DNA from: Mucilaginibacter xinganensis
GTDB lineage: Bacteria; Bacteroidota; Bacteroidia; Sphingobacteriales; Sphingobacteriaceae
Assembly: GCA_026225055.1 (NCBI GenBank)
Contig: JAMFSA010000106.1
Location: 1-46,293, forward strand
Direction of reading: 5' to 3'
Length of the DNA: 46,293 nt
Part shown: one piece after another, positions 34,991 through 43,353 of the stretch
Position numbering within the stretch: position 1 is the stretch's first letter
How the letters are laid out: each line of letters begins with the position of its first letter
The notes under the pieces: generated by a model
Databases searched by the model: none
What the model saw: the letters and a program-made list of their open reading frames with translations, nothing else
What the model was told of the DNA's origin: nothing
Position numbers and translations under genes: made by a program

Positions 34991-34998
34991 CAAAAATA
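34991..34998 (-). promoter_or_regulatory. -7 promoter box of the polysaccharide operon
   Basis: Minus strand reads TATTTTTG, an exact TAnnTTTG match. The predicted start of transcription lies near 34984, about 12 bases before the wza ATG, so the leader is very short. A clear -33 TTTG is not visible. The 64-base spacer also has to drive the divergent GT2 gene; on the plus strand only imperfect boxes (TAATTTG at 35002-35008 region, TAGATTTA at 35019-35026) are seen. Confidence 0.55.
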
Positions 34999-35036
34999 CA
35001 TAATTTGCGCTTTTAAATTAGATTTATTTTTCTGAA

Positions 35037-35783
35037 ATGCAGGAGTTTAAAATATCATTAATAACTGTCACCTACAATGTACGGGCCACAATTGACAGGT
35101 GCATAGAATCTGTGGTTGCACAAAAATATAAAAATGTTGAATATATTATTATCGACGGGGGATCAACAGATACTACTATTGAGCGTATAAATAAGTATAA
35201 GGATCACATAACTGTTTTTGTATCAGAGCCTGACAAAGGTGTGTACGATGCCATGAACAAGGGTATACGACATGCTACCGGGGATATTATAGGCACACTT
35301 AATGCCGACGATTTTTTTGCTTCTGATGACATATTAGAATCAGTAGCGGCCATGTTTACCGAACAAAATGCCGATATTGCTTATGGCGATCTCGACTATG
35401 TAGATGAACAGGGGAAAATTATCCGCAAATGGCGTAGCAAAAATTATAAAAGGGGTATTTTTAACCTCGGATGGATGCCTCCACACCCTACTTTTTATTG
35501 TAAAAGAGAACTATTTGATCGTTTTGGCTATTATAGTCTGGATTATGGTACAGCGGCAGATTATGAACTGATGCTCAGATTTATGCATATGAATAGTATT
35601 CGTATTTGTTATATTAATAAAGTGATGGTTAAAATGCAGTGTGGAGGAATGAGTAATAATAGCCCCACTAATCGGGTAAAGGCGTGGAAGTCTGATTTAA
35701 GGGCTATGCGTAGCAATGGTATTCAATTTCCTTTATTATCATTGATTATCAAGCCATTGAGAAAAATAGTTCAATATTTTTAG
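35037..35783 (+). CDS. Glycosyltransferase family 2 (WcaA-like)
   Basis: A 248-residue single-domain GT-A enzyme: ISLITVTYNVRATIDRCIESV at the start, YIIIDGGSTDTTIERI near 36-51, SEPDKGVYDAMNKGI (the KGiyDAmNkGi signature of this subfamily) and LNADDFFASDDIL near 90-102, with PPHPTFYCKRELF later. This matches small GT2 enzymes of colanic-acid-like loci. It is divergent from wza and precedes the WecA-like gene, so it may add the second sugar to the lipid-linked first residue. Start ATG, normal length. Confidence 0.94.
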   Translation: MQEFKISLITVTYNVRATIDRCIESVVAQKYKNVEYIIIDGGSTDTTIERINKYKDHITVFVSEPDKGVYDAMNKGIRHATGDIIGTLNADDFFASDDILESVAAMFTEQNADIAYGDLDYVDEQGKIIRKWRSKNYKRGIFNLGWMPPHPTFYCKRELFDRFGYYSLDYGTAADYELMLRFMHMNSIRICYINKVMVKMQCGGMSNNSPTNRVKAWKSDLRAMRSNGIQFPLLSLIIKPLRKIVQYF

Positions 35784-35859
35784 CTGTTTAAAATAGGGGG
35801 GGCTACTGGGGAACGTTTATTGCAGATTAATAATTAATAATTACAATAAACCCTCACAT

Positions 35860-36963
35860 ATGCCTGATTATTTACATACTTATCCTTTTCTTTCTTATAC
35901 CTTTATCATTGTGTTTTCAATGGGGCTTACCTTATCAGCCATTCCATCTATATTGCACGTAGCACGGGCAAGGCACTTATATGATGATTTAGGGAGTTTT
36001 AGAAAGCAACATGACCATGGCATACCGCGCCTTGGCGGTATTGCAATGTTTGTAAGCTTTACCATTACCGCATTATTATTTGGCTTTGCCGATAAATCAT
36101 TACCGACGAACTACATGCTTGCAGCTTGTATCATACTATTTGCTATGGGTTTAAAAGATGATTTATCTGGTGTTAATTCAAGCACAAAATTTTTAATGCA
36201 AACATTTGTAGGTGCTATATTGGTTGTACTGGGCCATATACGCCTTACCAGTTTGTATGGCATATTTGGTGTGTTCGACCTGCCATACGGTGTAAGCGCG
36301 GCATTATCCATATTAATAATTATACTTATTGTAAATGCCTTTAATCTTATTGACGGCATTGATGGGTTAGCCTCATTAACCGGTATAATAGTTAATGGTA
36401 CTTTTGCCGGGTTATTTATATACATGCGGCAATATGAACTGGCCGCTGTGGCATTAGCCCTTGTAGGTTCTACCATCGGCTTTTTAAGGTATAATATTAG
36501 CCCTGCAAAAATATTTATGGGTGATACGGGTTCGTTATTATTAGGATTAATATCAGCCATAATGGCTTTGAAATTTATTGAACTGAATAAATTTTCAGGG
36601 GGTAAATTGCCCGATATCATTTCAGCGCCTGCGTTAGCAGTTGCCATATTAATAGGCCCTGTGTTTGATACGCTGCGTGTGTTTACCATACGTATAATTA
36701 ATGGTGATTCGCCATTTAGTGCTGATCGTAACCATATCCATCATCGTATTTTAACACTTGGTTACAACCATATACAAACTACGCTTATTTTATCAGGCTT
36801 TAATATTGTATCGATACTCATTGTATTTATGTTTGGTAATATCAGCAACTCCACGTTGATATTTACCATATTCGGCGTCTCGATATTGTTTAATTGGTTC
36901 ATAACGTTCCTGATCCGGTCTAAAGAACGCGAAAGTGTTACATTGCGTAATCTGTTTACCTAA
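35860..36963 (+). CDS. Undecaprenyl-phosphate sugar-1-phosphate transferase (WecA/MraY family)
   Basis: The 367-residue polytopic protein (about eleven helices) transfers a UDP-sugar phosphate, usually GlcNAc-1-P, to undecaprenyl phosphate, the first step of glycan assembly. Diagnostic motifs are present in order: HDHGIPRLGGIAMF, the Asp pair in GLKDDLSG, NAFNLIDGIDGLA, FMGDTGSLLLG, and the C-terminal cytoplasmic HIHHRIL that separates WecA from MraY. It is the only initiating transferase in the window; no WbaP-type enzyme is seen. It forms a short plus-strand operon with the GT2 gene and ends at a strong terminator. Confidence 0.95.
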   Translation: MPDYLHTYPFLSYTFIIVFSMGLTLSAIPSILHVARARHLYDDLGSFRKQHDHGIPRLGGIAMFVSFTITALLFGFADKSLPTNYMLAACIILFAMGLKDDLSGVNSSTKFLMQTFVGAILVVLGHIRLTSLYGIFGVFDLPYGVSAALSILIIILIVNAFNLIDGIDGLASLTGIIVNGTFAGLFIYMRQYELAAVALALVGSTIGFLRYNISPAKIFMGDTGSLLLGLISAIMALKFIELNKFSGGKLPDIISAPALAVAILIGPVFDTLRVFTIRIINGDSPFSADRNHIHHRILTLGYNHIQTTLILSGFNIVSILIVFMFGNISNSTLIFTIFGVSILFNWFITFLIRSKERESVTLRNLFT

Positions 36964-37004
36964 TACAACAAAGACATATACATAACTGTAATAGGGTTAT
37001 GATC

Positions 37005-37055
37005 AAAACCTGGAATGGAGCGGCATTTGCCAAACTAATTCCAGGTTTTTTATTT
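37005..37055 (+). terminator. Rho-independent terminator after the WecA-like gene
   Basis: Perfect 12-base arms AAAACCTGGAAT (37005-37016) and ATTCCAGGTTTT (37038-37049) with a 21-base loop, followed by TTTATTT. This is the clearest intrinsic terminator in the window and closes the plus-strand polysaccharide operon. Confidence 0.88.
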
Positions 37056-37087
37056 ATCAGAAGTTTCAAATCGCTAACTTGCCTCAT

Positions 37088-37657
37088 ATGTCATCTCATC
37101 ATGTAGTTCGCGAAAAGCAGGAACCGGCATTGCTGGTACTGGGCCTGGATAATTTCTCTGATGAATTACTGGGACAGTTGCTGGAGTGGAGCCCCACGGT
37201 GATAGTTACCCAATTAACAGCTGAAAAAATAAATGCCTACGGTATTAAAATAGATTGGGTAATAGCCAATGAGATTGATGAAAGCCTGCAATCAGATATA
37301 AAACTGATGCCCGCCGGTAATGATACTTTAGCCGAAGCCGCCATGAAATACCTGGTAACCTATAATTACCCGGCTGTAAATATTGTAACAGATGACCTGC
37401 AACTAAAGGATTACCTTTTTTATATCGATAAAATAAACCTGGTGATCTTTCATGCTGATAAGAAAATATATGCAGTAAACTCCGGTTTCAGCAAATGGAA
37501 ACCTGCAGGGGAGGTAATTGAGTTATTATCAGAACCACAGCATTTTCATTTCAGTGGATTAGAAAATATAGAAGGTAACCGCTTTAAAACTACACACGAT
37601 GGTTTTTTTAGCCTGCAATTTGAGCAGCCATTTTTGTTTATTGCTGAGGATTTGTAG
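37088..37657 (+). CDS. Hypothetical protein, possibly thiamine-pyrophosphokinase-like
   Basis: I do not recognise this 189-residue protein with certainty. The order of elements (LLVLGLDN, a putative nucleotide-site WVIANEIDESLQ, then AGNDTLAEAAMKYLVTYNYPAVNIV, and a C-terminal beta-rich half) resembles thiamine pyrophosphokinases, where GDxDS and a TDxxxAL segment bind thiamine and ATP. The key acidic residues are replaced (ANEIDES in place of GDFDS), so if related it is probably degenerate or has another role. No signal peptide or membrane segment is visible. I take the ATG at 37088; a TTG three codons upstream is possible. It lies alone between the WecA terminator and a long hairpin repeat. 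Confidence 0.6.
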   Translation: MSSHHVVREKQEPALLVLGLDNFSDELLGQLLEWSPTVIVTQLTAEKINAYGIKIDWVIANEIDESLQSDIKLMPAGNDTLAEAAMKYLVTYNYPAVNIVTDDLQLKDYLFYIDKINLVIFHADKKIYAVNSGFSKWKPAGEVIELLSEPQHFHFSGLENIEGNRFKTTHDGFFSLQFEQPFLFIAEDL

Positions 37658-37683
37658 ATAGGGAGATTATGCCTAAGATAACC

Positions 37684-37767
37684 AAGCGTCATTGAGGAAC
37701 GAAGCAATCCCCGATTAGCAGAGCCGCTCTGTATAGTTAGGGATTGCTTCGTTCCTCAATGACGCTT
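37684..37767. repeat. Long palindromic repeat between convergent genes
   Basis: Arms AAGCGTCATTGAGGAACGAAGCAATCCC (28 bases, 37684-37711, split for reading as AAGCGTCATTGAGG + AACGAAGCAATCCC) and its exact complement at 37740-37767 enclose a 28-base loop. The element fills most of the 109 bases between two convergent genes and its right end overlaps the stop codon of the dehydrogenase at 37767-37769. It can act as a bidirectional terminator. A second, shorter member of the family lies at 44703-44735. Confidence 0.9.
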
Positions 37768-38849
37768 TAAGAGAATGTAAGCCCCTCAACCCCCAATTTC
37801 TTCGCCAGGTCATCCAAATCATTAGCTACAGCATCAACCAGTGGGATGCCATTTTTTCGTCTGTTGGTTTCGGCTTCCAGTTCAGGTTCACCTGGAATAA
37901 TTACTTTTTGGGCTGGATCTATAGGGGTGGCTGACTTAAAGCGGCTCACCCAGTTATCCATATTGGCTTTAAACTCATCAACCGGTCGGAAACCATCAAC
38001 CCGCATGGCGCCTACAAAATGGCCTATACCTTTGCCAACGGGATTGTCAGATGGATCAAGAAACGCTACAAATGGCGGTACCCATGGGCCATAGTTAGCA
38101 CCTGATAATACTGCCGAAAGGATATCAACCGTAGCGCTTAAACCAAAACCTTTATGACTGCCGTGGTCCCTGTCGCTGCCCAGTGGCAACAATGAGCCAC
38201 CTGTTTTTAGTGCATGCGGGTCGGTAGTGTAGTTGCCTTGCTTATCCTGGATCCAGCCTTCAGGTACTTGTTTGCCCAGGCGTTGGGCTATCTCCAGTTT
38301 GCCATTCGCGGCCGCTGAGGTCGCCATATCAACAATAACAGGTGGATATTTACCTGCCGGGAATGCATAGCACATAGGGTTAGTACCCAGCATGCGTTCG
38401 TTAGAGAAGGTAGGCGCTACAAGTGGACTGGCATTCGTCATGGCGAAACCGATCATATCTTTTTCTACCGCCATTAAAGCGTGGTAACCCGCGATACCAA
38501 AATGGTTAGAGTTGCGTACTGATACCCATCCCGAACCATATTTTTCCGCCTTTTCAATAGCCACTTTCATAGCAAACGGGGCGACTACCAGGCCCAGGCC
38601 CGCATCGCCATCGATGGTTGCGGTCGTAGGCGTTTCGTGGACTATTTTTATATCAGGAGTAGCATTGATGCGTTGTTTTTCCCACAAGCGTACGTAGCCG
38701 GTTAAGCGTGCTACGCCATGTGAATCTATTCCGCGGAGATCAGCCAGCAATAATACATCGGCTGCTAAAGTGGCATGTTCGGGGCTACAGCCCATTGCCA
38801 GGAAAATATTTTGGGTAAAGTTGCGTAAAGCGGATTGGGTAATAACCAT
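37767..38849 (-). CDS. Malate/L-lactate dehydrogenase family protein (Ldh2 type)
   Basis: A 360-residue NAD(P)-dependent oxidoreductase of the Ldh2/MDG2 superfamily, which reduces or oxidises 2-hydroxy acids such as malate, lactate, sulfolactate or ureidoglycolate. Family motifs are RGIDSHGVARL near residue 45, VRNSNHFGIAGYHALMA near 115-131, MVDMATSA-like VDMATSAAANGKL and DHGSHKGFGLS. The start is taken at the ATG at 38849, where the protein begins MVITQSALRNF as usual; 65 codons of open frame further upstream encode no family sequence and cross a hairpin and repeat DNA. Substrate cannot be told. It is monocistronic. Confidence 0.9.
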   Translation of the reverse strand: MVITQSALRNFTQNIFLAMGCSPEHATLAADVLLLADLRGIDSHGVARLTGYVRLWEKQRINATPDIKIVHETPTTATIDGDAGLGLVVAPFAMKVAIEKAEKYGSGWVSVRNSNHFGIAGYHALMAVEKDMIGFAMTNASPLVAPTFSNERMLGTNPMCYAFPAGKYPPVIVDMATSAAANGKLEIAQRLGKQVPEGWIQDKQGNYTTDPHALKTGGSLLPLGSDRDHGSHKGFGLSATVDILSAVLSGANYGPWVPPFVAFLDPSDNPVGKGIGHFVGAMRVDGFRPVDEFKANMDNWVSRFKSATPIDPAQKVIIPGEPELEAETNRRKNGIPLVDAVANDLDDLAKKLGVEGLTFS

Positions 38850-39211
38850 GCTGGCAAATATAGTGGTTATGGAGAAATCATGAAAGTTACAAACTTTCAT
38901 GATCTGTAGACTGAAGTTAGTGCTTTGTGATAGATTTTGCGTAGTGATAGAAGCGGATACCGGCCAACCGAGGGCCTCAGTGCAGGCCGGGCTTAAGGCC
39001 TGCAGGCGTATGAGCGAATAGCACGGGCCGCAGGTAACGCCCAATTAGAGCGATTAGAGATATGGGATGATTAGTGATTAGTTTAATTATAAAACACGAC
39101 TACCCCATCTCAAGAGCGGAACTATGGTGCAGATCTCTTTTACTCACCCCGACTACGCTACGCTGGTCGACCCTCTCTACCGCAAGCGGTAAAGAGGGTT
39201 GGGGGAGAATA
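38850..39211. other. 362-base gene-free region with hairpins and GC-rich repeat-like DNA
   Basis: Three things can be seen. A hairpin with 12-base perfect arms and a three-base loop lies at 38877-38903 (ATCATGAAAGTT / AACTTTCATGAT), 28 bases upstream of the dehydrogenase ATG, where it could be an operator or leader structure. Around 38959-39045 is GC-rich DNA with CAGGCC/GGCCTG pairing that is unlike the surrounding base composition. At 39143-39207 lies the repeat described separately. No credible coding sequence or tRNA was found. Confidence 0.65.
39143..39207. repeat. REP-like hairpin element downstream of the NHL-repeat gene
   Basis: Inner arms CCCTCTCTACCGC (39171-39183) and GCGGTAAAGAGGG (39186-39198) pair with one mismatch around a two-base loop; outer CTCACCCC (39143-39150) pairs with GGGGGAG (39201-39207). 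Between them is CGACTACGCTACGCTGGTCG, itself an imperfect palindrome. I recall closely similar elements scattered in Mucilaginibacter-type genomes. It lies four bases past the stop codon of the NHL gene and probably ends its transcript. Confidence 0.75.
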
Positions 39212-40450
39212 TTAATGCCTTTGTTTTTTTATGAGGATGCTTGAAAGTGACCGGGCAGTGAGCTTATGCGCAACATGGAGGTTAAGGTGCCTTTTCAGCG
39301 ATAATGCCTGGCCGTTTGTTGCCCCTGCTATACCATTGCCAGCTATGGTACTTACTACACCTGCGGGAGTTATTTTACGGATCACATTGTTGTATGTATC
39401 AGCTACATATAAATTGCCTGCCACATCAATTGCCAGCCCGGATGGGCCATTGAAGGTTGCTTTTGTACCCGTACTATCTGCCTGGCCAGCCGCGCCGCTG
39501 CCTGCAAAGGTGGTGACCACGCCGCCGGGCGTTATTTTGCGTATAATATTACTTATGTACTCGCTTACATACACGTTGCCTGATGCATCAACAGCTACGC
39601 TGTTGGGATAATAGAAAGCCGCGGCTGTGCCTGTGCCGTTTATGGATGCCGTGGTATCTGCATTACCGGCGAGGGTAAATACGGTATCGGCATGTGGTTG
39701 AATTTCGCGGATGAGGTTGTTGAGTAGATCGGCTACATAAATATTGCCGCTGGCATCAAGCGCAATACCCGTGGGGTTATAGAACGATGACGAAAGTAAT
39801 TTGCCGTTACCTGCGCCGGGGTTGGCATTACCTGCAAGTGTACTCACTGCGCCTGTTGAAACCACAATTTTGCGAATAAGGTTATTACCCGCATCTGTTA
39901 CATACAGATTGTCGGCCGCATCAACAGCTACACCCGTTGGGCCGAAAAAATAGGCGGCTGCCCCAATGCCATCAACAGCGCCTATACTGTCGCTTCCGGC
40001 AACTGTGCTTACTAATCCGGCAGCGCTGATCTCACGTATCTGGTTATTATTATTATCAGCTACAAAAATATTACCTGGGGCATCTACAGCTAATCCGGTT
40101 GGCCCGTTAAATGATGATGCTGTGCCCTGGCCGTTTAATGAACCCTGGTTGCCATTGCCTGCCACTGTGCTAACCACACCCGTTGTACTTATTTTACGGA
40201 TGAGGTTATTGCCATAATCGGCTACGTAAATATTGCCTGCCGCATCCAGGGCCAGCGCGGTAGGGGCATTGAAAGATGCTGTTGAATCGGCTTTATTGGT
40301 ATCAATGCCTGTTGTGCCTGTACCGCCGGTTACGTTGTATCGGGTAGTAATAGGTGTGATGTTTTTTTTAGTACATGCCGTGAAAAAACAGGCCATTGCC
40401 AGCAGTACTTGCAGAATAAATGATGGCTGTTTTAAATGGAATAACTTCAT
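39212..40450 (-). CDS. NHL-repeat lipoprotein (predicted six-bladed beta-propeller)
   Basis: The 412-residue protein has a lipoprotein signal peptide (MKLFHLKQPSFILQVLLAMA, lipobox FTAC) and then six NHL repeats of about 53-58 residues. Each has the pattern GPTGLAVDxxGNIYVADxxNNLIRKI followed by VSTVAGNG; the six YV(A/T/S)(D/E) sites are easy to count. Such propellers bind proteins or glycans outside the cell; this one would be anchored at the outer membrane. After the sixth repeat the last 36 residues (from SLKRHLNLHVAHKL) are basic and unlike an NHL blade. No partner gene is adjacent. The ATG start puts the signal peptide correctly. Confidence 0.9.
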   Translation of the reverse strand: MKLFHLKQPSFILQVLLAMACFFTACTKKNITPITTRYNVTGGTGTTGIDTNKADSTASFNAPTALALDAAGNIYVADYGNNLIRKISTTGVVSTVAGNGNQGSLNGQGTASSFNGPTGLAVDAPGNIFVADNNNNQIREISAAGLVSTVAGSDSIGAVDGIGAAAYFFGPTGVAVDAADNLYVTDAGNNLIRKIVVSTGAVSTLAGNANPGAGNGKLLSSSFYNPTGIALDASGNIYVADLLNNLIREIQPHADTVFTLAGNADTTASINGTGTAAAFYYPNSVAVDASGNVYVSEYISNIIRKITPGGVVTTFAGSGAAGQADSTGTKATFNGPSGLAIDVAGNLYVADTYNNVIRKITPAGVVSTIAGNGIAGATNGQALSLKRHLNLHVAHKLTARSLSSILIKKQRH

Positions 40451-40670
40451 TTTTAATAAATACCGCAGAGAATTCCCGACTAAAAAAATAAAGATATAGT
40501 AATTATTTATTCAATGGCGGTTTAGCTACTCAAGTTTTTTTAATAATTCCAATACCTGTTGTATTCTCACCGATCCTGATGATAAATAGCCCGCAGCTTC
40601 AATGTGCCTTGATTAGCTTTTCTCTGTAATCAAGACAATGAATGTTTAAAATAGCCCAATGATGCATGAC

Positions 40671-41666
40671 TTAATTTTGTACTGGAAGTGAAGCAGGAGC
40701 CATAGCGGAAACTGAAGAATTGGATGGCGGTGAATAGCTAATTCGTTTTGAAAACCGTAATGAAGGTTCTTCAATAAGCTTGTAAAATAAGTAGGCGAAA
40801 ACAATGCTTACCACAATCCCCGTCAAAAATTCAATTCCTTTAAAAAACACAGTTTTTGGCAATTTGGTTCCTAAATAAACTACCAAACTACTGCCAATAA
40901 TATCATGAGTAAGGTACAATGAAAAAGATATTTTTGAGAAGAAGCTTACTATTCGATTGCTTTTTAATGGGAGGGTTAATATAATTAAAGCTACAATTGC
41001 TGCAACAGTTTGCGCCAGCCCTACTTTAAAAAAACTTACACCGGTTATTACCGCGCCATATATTAACGCTTCTTTTAATTGTAAATGCTGCTTTTTATAG
41101 AGGAAGTAGATTATACCAATAGCAAATAAAGGAAATACAGTTATTAAGGTTGTTACTGATGGGGTTATCCATATAGTAGCAACGCATAGAATGACCAATA
41201 GCGCCGGGCTCCATTTTTTTATTAGGATAGGAAAAAATAATGCGATGAAAATATAAAACTGAAACTCAATGGCTAAAGTCCAATAAACAGGGTTTAAGGT
41301 TGGATAATTTAAAAAGGTGTTGATGTATGCTAAATGAAAAAGCACATTCGTCCAATCGGGGATATAGTTTTTTGTGAATATGTAATGCGAAACAATTGCT
41401 AATACTATTGATATAATATACGGTGGTTCAATACGTAAAATTCGTTTAGTAATGAATTTCCCAGCTTTTTTTAAATTATAATTGGAAGGTATTGACCAGC
41501 AGATAGTAAAACCGGATAATAAGAAAAACATATCTACCCCGAGCCACCCGTAATTTAAAATAGGTAATGTTTTACCGCCCATGTGAAATAGGGCAACAGC
41601 TAATGAAGCAAATGCGCGTATATAGTCTATTTGTTGGATGTGATGTTTAGTAACCTGGCTACGCAT
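40671..41666 (-). CDS. Acyltransferase family 3 membrane protein
   Basis: A 331-residue integral membrane acyltransferase (OafA/NodX-like, without the SGNH domain). It begins with QQIDYIRAFASLAVALFHMGG, the R-x-A...FH opening of the family with the essential His, then GWLGVDMFFLLSGFTICWS and about ten helices; RILRIEPPYIISIVLA and NPVYWTLAIEFQFY are further family marks. It would O-acylate a sugar on the periplasmic face. It lies about 5 kb from the polysaccharide operon and might modify its product, but this is only an inference. The C-terminal 20 residues are Ser/Pro-rich and soluble. No operon partner. Confidence 0.92.
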   Translation of the reverse strand: MRSQVTKHHIQQIDYIRAFASLAVALFHMGGKTLPILNYGWLGVDMFFLLSGFTICWSIPSNYNLKKAGKFITKRILRIEPPYIISIVLAIVSHYIFTKNYIPDWTNVLFHLAYINTFLNYPTLNPVYWTLAIEFQFYIFIALFFPILIKKWSPALLVILCVATIWITPSVTTLITVFPLFAIGIIYFLYKKQHLQLKEALIYGAVITGVSFFKVGLAQTVAAIVALIILTLPLKSNRIVSFFSKISFSLYLTHDIIGSSLVVYLGTKLPKTVFFKGIEFLTGIVVSIVFAYLFYKLIEEPSLRFSKRISYSPPSNSSVSAMAPASLPVQN

Positions 41667-41702
41667 TTATGAATAATTCTGCTTAAATCTAAGCAAAATT
41701 CG

Positions 41703-43307
41703 CTATTCTTCAGCTAACAACGTAAATTCAAAAGCAAGTGGTTCAAAATTGCGCACCAGTTCATCAATGAAGTACTGGCCCCATTTTACGTAGAAGAGGC
41801 CGAAGTTTTCGTTACGTTCCTGCAGGCTGTTTTTGGGAAAAAGGTCAGCTTTTATGTTATCTACCTGCTCTAACCGTGTGTGATAGTTGATCTTTTCGGC
41901 TTTTACCAGTTTCTTTTCCAGGTTATTTATGGCCTTCTTCAATCGAGCCTGCACCGCCTCGGTTGATGGGGAAAGGGTAGCATCAATTTTAAATGAACGC
42001 AGTTTTATGCGTTCAAATATGGCTGATAGTTCACGCCATTCTTCGGTTAGGGTAAGATTATGCTCACTGTGTTTTCTTACCCAGTCGTTCTTTATCAGAT
42101 CGGTAGTTTTGAAGATATCGGCACCTGATAACTCCATCTTAGCGATCTTTGAGGCATATTCCTTACGGATAACCAAACCGGAATTGCGGAGTATCAGGAT
42201 TGGAAAATCAACTTTATAATGTTCAAAGTTTGATTTTAGCTCCAGCCAATAAACTACTTCGGCACCACCGCCTACATAGGCTATGTTAGGTAGGATACAC
42301 TCCTGGTATAGCGGGCGCATCACTACATTTGGACTGAAGCGTTCCGGGTATTGGTTGATTTCCGCTAATAATTCCTCTTTGGTAAAACTGACCTCAGAGT
42401 TTAAAACTTTGTAGGTATCAGCCTCAAAAACTATGCGCTCGCGCAGGTGCTCTTTAAGGTAGAAGAAATTGATCTCACGTGGGTTTACCTGTATGTGTAC
42501 ACCTAAAGCTTGCAATTGCTCGTTGGTGGCTGTGATATTTTTAAAGCTGTTTTGCTCCGTGATGTCCTGTGCTATGATGGGAGCAAACTCCTGTTTAAGG
42601 CGATGATCGTCGGCATCAATAATTACTAAACCGTATTTGCCGAACAGGGAATCAACCATGTAACGGGTAGCATCGGCCAGTTTATCAAATTTGGAATAGG
42701 CGGTTTCTACAATGGCGGCCAGTTCTGGGGCGTGCTGTTCAAATCCCAAAACGCCTTTGTACTGGTTAAGCGCCTGGCGAATGGTATCCGGATTTAAACG
42801 CCCCGTAGCGCCTGAGGCCTCGTACCACCAATGTACTTTTTTGCCGCCGATAGTAGTATAGTTGATCTCGGCAAAATCATGATCTTCGGATGCCATCCAG
42901 TAAACCGGGACAAAGTTTTTATCGGGAAATTGCTCTTTTAGCTGGCCGGCCAGTTTTATGGCGGTAACTATTTTGTAGATGAAATACAGCGGGCCGGCAA
43001 ATATATTTAGTTGATGGCCGGTAGTAATGGTGTAAGTGTTTGCCTCTTTTAGCAGATTGATATTATTTAATACCAATTTTGATACAGAACAATCAAAATT
43101 AGTGATCCTCGCGTATTGCTCGCTTAGTGCAGTTGCTAATATCTCACGATCGGCTACAACTTTTTTGTTTTTCAGCAGCTCGGCAAAGCCGTTCATATCG
43201 GGCCGGTAGCTGTAAAAAGGCTTGAGATCGACCTTATCGTCGATGTAATCTATTACGGTTGGGGAGAAATACCCGGTGTCTTTATAGCTAATACAGGAAG
43301 CTTCCAT
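41703..43307 (-). CDS. bshC: Putative cysteine ligase BshC (bacillithiol biosynthesis)
   Basis: BshC adds cysteine to GlcN-malate, the last step of bacillithiol synthesis. The 534-residue protein has the usual length, with an N-terminal Rossmann-like domain that contains TITTGHQLNIFAGPLYFIYKI and PVYWMASEDHDFAEI, both strongly conserved in the family, and a C-terminal coiled coil (LKKAINNLEKKLVKAEKI) for dimerisation. In the middle, RPLYQECILPNIAYVGGGAEVVYWLEL is another family stretch. bshA and bshB are not in the window, as is usual in Bacteroidota, where the three genes are dispersed. Start ATG. It lies downstream of rimO with a 46-base gap. Confidence 0.95.
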   Translation of the reverse strand: MEASCISYKDTGYFSPTVIDYIDDKVDLKPFYSYRPDMNGFAELLKNKKVVADREILATALSEQYARITNFDCSVSKLVLNNINLLKEANTYTITTGHQLNIFAGPLYFIYKIVTAIKLAGQLKEQFPDKNFVPVYWMASEDHDFAEINYTTIGGKKVHWWYEASGATGRLNPDTIRQALNQYKGVLGFEQHAPELAAIVETAYSKFDKLADATRYMVDSLFGKYGLVIIDADDHRLKQEFAPIIAQDITEQNSFKNITATNEQLQALGVHIQVNPREINFFYLKEHLRERIVFEADTYKVLNSEVSFTKEELLAEINQYPERFSPNVVMRPLYQECILPNIAYVGGGAEVVYWLELKSNFEHYKVDFPILILRNSGLVIRKEYASKIAKMELSGADIFKTTDLIKNDWVRKHSEHNLTLTEEWRELSAIFERIKLRSFKIDATLSPSTEAVQARLKKAINNLEKKLVKAEKINYHTRLEQVDNIKADLFPKNSLQERNENFGLFYVKWGQYFIDELVRNFEPLAFEFTLLAEE

Positions 43308-43353
43308 TAGTTCAAATGTAAAATCATTCGACGGAATGAAGCATAAATATATA

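Noticed and set aside
35001..35026. Plus-strand promoter boxes for the divergent GT2 gene.
   Set aside because: The candidates deviate from TAnnTTTG in length or last base and would leave almost no leader, so no position could be supported.
36111..36689. 192-codon open frame antisense to the WecA-like gene.
   Set aside because: It is the mirror of a clear membrane protein gene with all family motifs; its composition is that of a shadow frame.
38850..39044. 65-codon N-terminal extension of the Ldh2-family dehydrogenase.
   Set aside because: It covers the palindrome and GC-rich repeat-like DNA, has no family sequence, and the ATG at 38849 gives the normal N-terminus.
40505..40665. Possible remnant of a small gene: two adjoining minus-strand frames read MHHWAILNIHCLDYREKLIKAH and IEAAGYLSSGSVRIQQVLEL, broken by one frameshift.
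   Set aside because: It follows directly on the acyltransferase stop codon, no homologue is recognised, and short helical-looking frames of this size arise by chance.
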